Shown one piece after another: positions 60,185-64,000 of a stretch of DNA of 64,000 bases. Position 1 is the first letter of the stretch, and each line of letters begins with the position of its first letter. The notes below the pieces were generated by a model that had not been told where the DNA came from, made no database searches, and saw only the letters and a program-made list of their open reading frames with translations. Origin of the DNA: Variovorax paradoxus (lineage in GTDB: Bacteria; Pseudomonadota; Gammaproteobacteria; Burkholderiales; Burkholderiaceae_C); the NCBI RefSeq assembly GCF_030815855.1, contig NZ_JAUSXG010000001.1:868001-932000 (forward strand), in the 5' to 3' direction. A program made the position numbers and the translations under genes.

Positions 60185-62509
60185 TCAGTCCGCGGCGGCG
60201 TGGGGTGTCGCTCGCGCCAGGTGGCTGATGTGGTCGAAGTCGAGGCTCTCGAGCGCCTGGCGCACCGCTTTCACCAATGCTTCGTGGCGCGGTTCCGCCG
60301 CAAGCCGGTCGGCCCATTCGTGCAGATCGGTCCATCGGCCGTCGCGCGCCAGCGTTTCGAGTTCCCGGCGCACGTCCGCGGGCAGCGGTGCGATCCCGGG
60401 CACCGGCTTCGCGCGTCGGCGCGGAATTTCGGCGGACACCTGAAGAAGGGGCGCCGCGGCCTCCGCGCCGGCGGAAGGCACCTCGTCCTCCGAGGCGGCG
60501 TCGACCACGACTGAAAAACGCAGCCGCGTGCCCAGGTGGCGGCGGCTGTCGAGTCGCAGCTCGCCGCCCATGCGCTGAACGATGCGCCGCGCAATCGCCA
60601 GCCCGAGCCCGTTGCCGGCCGCGGCCGGGTCCGCCTGCGTGAACGCGCGGAACACGCGCCGCTGGTCCTTGCTGTCGATGCCGATGCCGCTGTCCCAGAC
60701 TTCCAGGCTCAGCCGCCACTGGTGGTCGGCGGGGTGTGCCTGCACCCGCAAGCCCATCTGGCCGCCGTGCGTGAACTTGGCCGCGTTCGACAGCAGGTTC
60801 AGCAGCAACTGCTGAAAGCGCTTGCTGTCGATGCGCACCACCGGCGGCAGCGTTCCTCGAAGCTCGAGCATGAAGCGGTTGTTCTGGCGCTGCGCCAGCG
60901 CATCGGCGTATTGCGCGATGTCTTCGATCAGCGCGGGCAGGCGAACCGCCTTGGGGTCCAGCGCAAGCGGCAGCAGTTCGCCCTTGGCGTATTCGAGCAG
61001 GTCGTCGACCAGGGCGAGCTGGTAGTTGGCGCTGCGTTCGATGGCCTGCAGCTGCGGCGGCGTCGAGGCCAGCTCGCCCTGCAGCATGCGGGCGTGGCCC
61101 ACGATGGTGGCCAGCGGCGCGCGCAGGTCGTGGCTGATGTAGGCCATGAGCCGCGTCTGTTCGCGCGCGCGTTGTTCGGCCTGCTCGAGCGCGGCGTTGA
61201 GCGCGCGGGTCTTGCGTGCCACTTCGTCGTGCAGCCGCTGCTGCTCGTGGGCCTGCCACTGAACCAGTTTCCGTTGTGCGGAGTGCCGCTGGTGCGAGAG
61301 GTGGTGCGTCCATGCCGCCAACGCCACCAGCCCGACCAGCAGGCCGGGAAAACCGAGCGCGTAGGCATCGAAGCCCGGCACTGCGTGCTCCGGCATGGAG
61401 AGTTCCAGGAGCCGCAGGCACACACCCAGGCTGACCACCGCCATCACCGGAAAAGCCAGCCGCCCGCCAGGCCCCGCCCGGCGCATGTAGACGAAGCTGC
61501 TGACCGTGAGAGCCAGCACCAGCGCCAAGGCGCTCAAGATGCCGGCTTGCGCAAAAGGCCCATAGGTGCCCACCAGGGTCCCGGACGTCATCAGCGCCTG
61601 TACCGCGGCCAGCGCTACCAGCACATACAGGCCGGGTCGGCGCACCGGTCCGCCGCGCGAGAGCGCATGCAGGTACAGCACCATGTTCAGGACGCAGCAT
61701 CCGGCAATGAAGCCTGCCGCGCGGTAGCTCCATTCGGTGCTGTCGGGCCAGAAAAGCAGCCGCGCATAGCCGCGGTAGGTGGCTTCGTACAGCGCGACCA
61801 GCGCGAACCCGAGGCCCTGCGACGCCATGGCTGCATTGCGCGAAATGCCCCACACCGCCATCGAATAGACCGCGAGCACGAGCAGGCCGCCGATCAGCAG
61901 GCCGTCGACGAGTGCATGGCTGCTCTCGCTCTCGCGCCAGGTTTCGGCGCTGTGCAGCACGGGCGCCAGCTTGACGCTGCTGCGGCTTTGCACGCGCACC
62001 AGCACGTTGGCTTGCTCGCCGGGCGCCAGTTCCAGCGCGAGCGTGGGAACGCGGTTGACCTTGCGATCGAGGTTGCCGGGCATGGAGATGCCCGCCGCTT
62101 CATGCGTCCACGTCTTCGCGGACGCCTTGCCGCGTTGTTCCCGCTGCACGTGGAAGTCGACGTACTGGAGCCATGTGGTGTTCAGCACCAGCCGCAACGA
62201 GCGAGCGGTGCCGCTGTCGTTCGCCACTGAAAGCCGCAGCCAGAACACCGAGTTCGTGAAGCCCGGCCGCATGCGAGCCCGGGTGCCCGGCACGAAGCCG
62301 CCCCGTGAATGGCTGTCCTGCGCTTCCACGGCTTCGAGCGAGAGCTGCGCCTTTCGGTCTTCCAGCACCTCGACCTTGTCGTCCAGCGCGATGGGCAGCC
62401 CTTCGATATCGCGCAGATGCAACGTGGCAGCCTCGACGGGCCGGACCCAGAAACAGCTGGCGAACGCGGCGCACAACAGCAGGGCGGCCGCGCCGCGCAC
62501 GGCAGTCAC
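60185..62509 (-). CDS. 7TMR-DISM sensor histidine kinase
   Basis: A 774-residue sensor with a signal peptide, a periplasmic 7TMR-DISM extracellular domain (about 30-190: FTNSVFWLRLSVANDSGTAR), seven membrane helices (about 200-400), a coiled coil, HisKA with His460 in LMAYISHDLRAPLATIVGHA, and HATPase (NLLSNAAKFTHGG, WDSGIGIDSKDQRRVFRAFT, GNGLGLAIARRIVQRMGG). A non-catalytic tail of 100 residues follows. The start is GTG at 62509. It lies 7 bp after the response regulator gene and is its likely partner. The signal is unknown. Confidence 0.9.
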   Translation of the reverse strand: MTAVRGAAALLLCAAFASCFWVRPVEAATLHLRDIEGLPIALDDKVEVLEDRKAQLSLEAVEAQDSHSRGGFVPGTRARMRPGFTNSVFWLRLSVANDSGTARSLRLVLNTTWLQYVDFHVQREQRGKASAKTWTHEAAGISMPGNLDRKVNRVPTLALELAPGEQANVLVRVQSRSSVKLAPVLHSAETWRESESSHALVDGLLIGGLLVLAVYSMAVWGISRNAAMASQGLGFALVALYEATYRGYARLLFWPDSTEWSYRAAGFIAGCCVLNMVLYLHALSRGGPVRRPGLYVLVALAAVQALMTSGTLVGTYGPFAQAGILSALALVLALTVSSFVYMRRAGPGGRLAFPVMAVVSLGVCLRLLELSMPEHAVPGFDAYALGFPGLLVGLVALAAWTHHLSHQRHSAQRKLVQWQAHEQQRLHDEVARKTRALNAALEQAEQRAREQTRLMAYISHDLRAPLATIVGHARMLQGELASTPPQLQAIERSANYQLALVDDLLEYAKGELLPLALDPKAVRLPALIEDIAQYADALAQRQNNRFMLELRGTLPPVVRIDSKRFQQLLLNLLSNAAKFTHGGQMGLRVQAHPADHQWRLSLEVWDSGIGIDSKDQRRVFRAFTQADPAAAGNGLGLAIARRIVQRMGGELRLDSRRHLGTRLRFSVVVDAASEDEVPSAGAEAAAPLLQVSAEIPRRRAKPVPGIAPLPADVRRELETLARDGRWTDLHEWADRLAAEPRHEALVKAVRQALESLDFDHISHLARATPHAAAD

Positions 62510-62516
62510 GGGCGCC

Positions 62517-63356
62517 TCAGGCCTCGAACATCGGGAAGGGCTCCGGCACGGGCAAGGACATTGCCTTGCCGCCGAGCGTGTTCCGAAAGCTGCTCGGTGT
62601 CGTTTGAAAACGCTCGCGGAAGGCGGTCGAGAAATTGGCGGCGCTCGAGAAACCGACCGCGAACGCCACTTCCTCGATGCTGAGCGCGGATTCCACGAGC
62701 AGGCGGCGCGCCTCCGTGAGCCGGGCTTCGCGCACGAACTCGAACACCGTGCGGCCGGTCTGCTCGCGAAAGACGCGCGAGAGGCGCTTCTCGTGCGTTC
62801 CCACGCGCGAGGCCAGCTCCGGCAGCGGGGGCACGTTCACGAGGTCCGAGCTCACGAGGCGCTGGGCCGCCAACGCGATGACGCGATCGGGGCCGAACTC
62901 CCTTTCGTCTTCGGGCGGCGTGCCGCCGCTGACAGCGCTCCCGTGCGTGGACTTGCTGCTGGCCAGCGCCAGGTGCACGGCCACGCGCGCAAGCACTTCG
63001 GCGGGTTCGTAGGGCTTGAGGATGTAGTCCACCGCGCCTTCGCGCAGCCCCGTCAGCCGCTCTTCCACCGAGCTGGAGGAGGTCAGGAAGATCACCGGGA
63101 TGTGCGCGGTCGTGCGGTCGGCCTTGAGCAGCCGGCACGCGGCAAAGCCGCTGGTGCCGCCCATGCGCACGTCCATCAGGATCAGGTCTGGCTGCAGGGC
63201 GGTCGCTCGCCTGTAGCCCTGCATCGCGTCGAAAGCCATGCTGATGCGGTGCTCCTCGCCTCGCAAGGCGGCGAGGAGAAGTTGCAGCTCGTCGATGTTG
63301 TCGTCGACCAGAAGAATGTGCGCACGCCGGGGTGGGGAGGAGGACCAGTAAGACAT
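62517..63356 (-). CDS. Response regulator with AraC-type output domain
   Basis: A 279-residue protein. The receiver domain (about 12-125) has acidic pocket LLVDDNIDE, phosphoacceptor Asp62 (LILMDVRMGG) and Lys114 (YILKPYEPAE). The output is an AraC HTH domain (about 180-270): LPELASRVGTHEKRLSRVFR, EEVAFAVGFSSAANFSTAFR. REC plus AraC is uncommon in Proteobacteria compared with OmpR or NarL outputs. The start at 63356 is chosen as the codon nearest the receiver domain. It probably regulates the surface-protein gene that starts divergently at 63580, an inference from position. Confidence 0.88.
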   Translation of the reverse strand: MSYWSSSPPRRAHILLVDDNIDELQLLLAALRGEEHRISMAFDAMQGYRRATALQPDLILMDVRMGGTSGFAACRLLKADRTTAHIPVIFLTSSSSVEERLTGLREGAVDYILKPYEPAEVLARVAVHLALASSKSTHGSAVSGGTPPEDEREFGPDRVIALAAQRLVSSDLVNVPPLPELASRVGTHEKRLSRVFREQTGRTVFEFVREARLTEARRLLVESALSIEEVAFAVGFSSAANFSTAFRERFQTTPSSFRNTLGGKAMSLPVPEPFPMFEA

Positions 63357-63579
63357 TCGTGGAGCGTAGGGCGAGGCCCTGCGAAACACATGTGAACAAA
63401 TACACGTTTGGTTGTAATAGTAAACAAATGTCAGTTTTCGTAAACATTTCGTCCTGAGCAGCAAAAGCCTGTAGGGCCGCCCCCTCGAAGAATCGCGCTC
63501 TTTCCTGGACACCTGCGCCGCATTCCGCGGCGCCAGAACACACGGTGCCAGGGCCATCAGAGCCAATGCGAGGGACGGG

Positions 63580-64000
63580 ATGTCCAACACCCCATCGATC
63601 TTGTCGGGCGCGAAAGCGCCGCGCGATTTGTTCAACATTGCACGCCAGGCCTTGCGCCGGCGCATGGCGCGGATGCCCGTGCTCGTTGCGCTGCCATTTG
63701 CGAGCCTGTTGCTGGCCACGGCCGCCCATGCGGTGCCGCAGGTTTCCAGCCTGGTGCATGTGCCCAACATTCTTCCGGCCGGCGGCACGGTCACCAGCAC
63801 CGTGACCATTGCCGAGAGCGACAGCCTGCCGATCGGCGCGCCGGGTACTTCGTTCACCTATGAGATCCCCGCAAACAGCATCTACATGGGCACGGGCAAT
63901 GTGCCGGTGGGCAGTTGCAGCTCGACGGTGAATGTGGGCGAGGCCGGACCGGGCCTGGTCACCTGCTCGGGCATCACGCTTGCGGCCGGGCAGACCCGGG
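63580..64000 (+). CDS. Secreted surface protein, N-terminal part (cut by window edge)
   Basis: An open frame from the ATG at 63580 to the window end gives 140 residues. A long N-terminal signal (positively charged start, then PVLVALPFASLLLATAAHA) is cleaved near AHA. The mature start VPQVSSLVHVPNILPAGGTV and the Cys-spaced VGSCSSTVNVGEAGPGLVTC resemble the beta-rich repeats (DUF11-like) of large autotransporter or adhesin-type proteins. The C-terminus lies outside the window, so type and size are unknown. The divergent two-component pair lies 223 bp upstream. Confidence 0.75.
   Translation, partial: MSNTPSILSGAKAPRDLFNIARQALRRRMARMPVLVALPFASLLLATAAHAVPQVSSLVHVPNILPAGGTVTSTVTIAESDSLPIGAPGTSFTYEIPANSIYMGTGNVPVGSCSSTVNVGEAGPGLVTCSGITLAAGQTR

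Overview
The window is high-GC DNA from a betaproteobacterium of the order Burkholderiales, most likely family Comamonadaceae and close to Variovorax. That placement is an inference from gene content (E. coli-length ArgG, a DedD/CvpA/PurF/MetZ operon, several MetQ paralogues, TRAP transporters, many aromatic-degradation genes) and not from a database search. Conserved chromosomal genes alternate with accessory segments that carry the newest biology.

Layout. (1) 1-3044 is a defence-type segment: the 3' end of an HNH nuclease gene, a two-gene Pycsar antiphage system (membrane effector plus class III pyrimidine-type cyclase), and an overlapping pair coding for a Cys-rich mini-protein and an HExxH metallopeptidase. 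It stops next to the 3' end of a tRNA-Thr gene. (2) 3347-9843 is core: tRNA-Thr, fbp, pepN, a HAD phosphatase, prfB with its programmed +1 frameshift, and a SIMPL-domain protein. (3) 9973-17008 centres on methionine and sulfur uptake: a MetNIQ transporter whose ATPase lacks the usual C-terminal domain, two further MetQ-like proteins, an NtaA/SnaA-type flavin monooxygenase, an internally shortened acireductone-dioxygenase-like ORF and an Asp/Glu racemase-like protein. (4) 17021-33700 is mostly housekeeping: ybaK, plsY, ridA, yajQ, murB, argG, ppnP, folC, a SPOR protein, cvpA, purF, metZ, gltX. A tRNA-Ala/Glu/Asp operon follows.

(5) 34044-49594 is a 15.5-kb genomic island in tRNA-Asp. The last 45 bp of the tRNA gene recur at the far end with one mismatch. 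Just inside the left end lies a C-terminal integrase fragment, and just inside the right end an N-terminal integrase fragment, both on the minus strand. Between them is a metabolic cargo: an AraC regulator with a Tat-exported SnoaL protein and an SDR; an MhpA-like FAD monooxygenase with an NTF2-like partner, facing an alcohol dehydrogenase, a cupin and a GntR regulator, with several TGCAT/TGCAC palindromes as probable operators; and a split transketolase with a TRAP transporter, an SDR and a LysR regulator, which looks like an uncharacterised sugar or sugar-acid pathway.

(6) 49770-51777 holds a DJ-1/PfpI protein, a mini-protein and a PAP2 phosphatase. (7) 52020-60179 is a complete gamma-resorcylate (2,6-dihydroxybenzoate) pathway: MFS uptake, decarboxylation to resorcinol, two-component resorcinol hydroxylase, hydroxyquinol 1,2-dioxygenase and maleylacetate reductase, with MarR and LysR regulators in the middle. 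(8) 60185-64000 carries a 7TMR-DISM histidine kinase, a response regulator with an AraC-type output domain, and the start of a secreted surface protein cut by the window edge.
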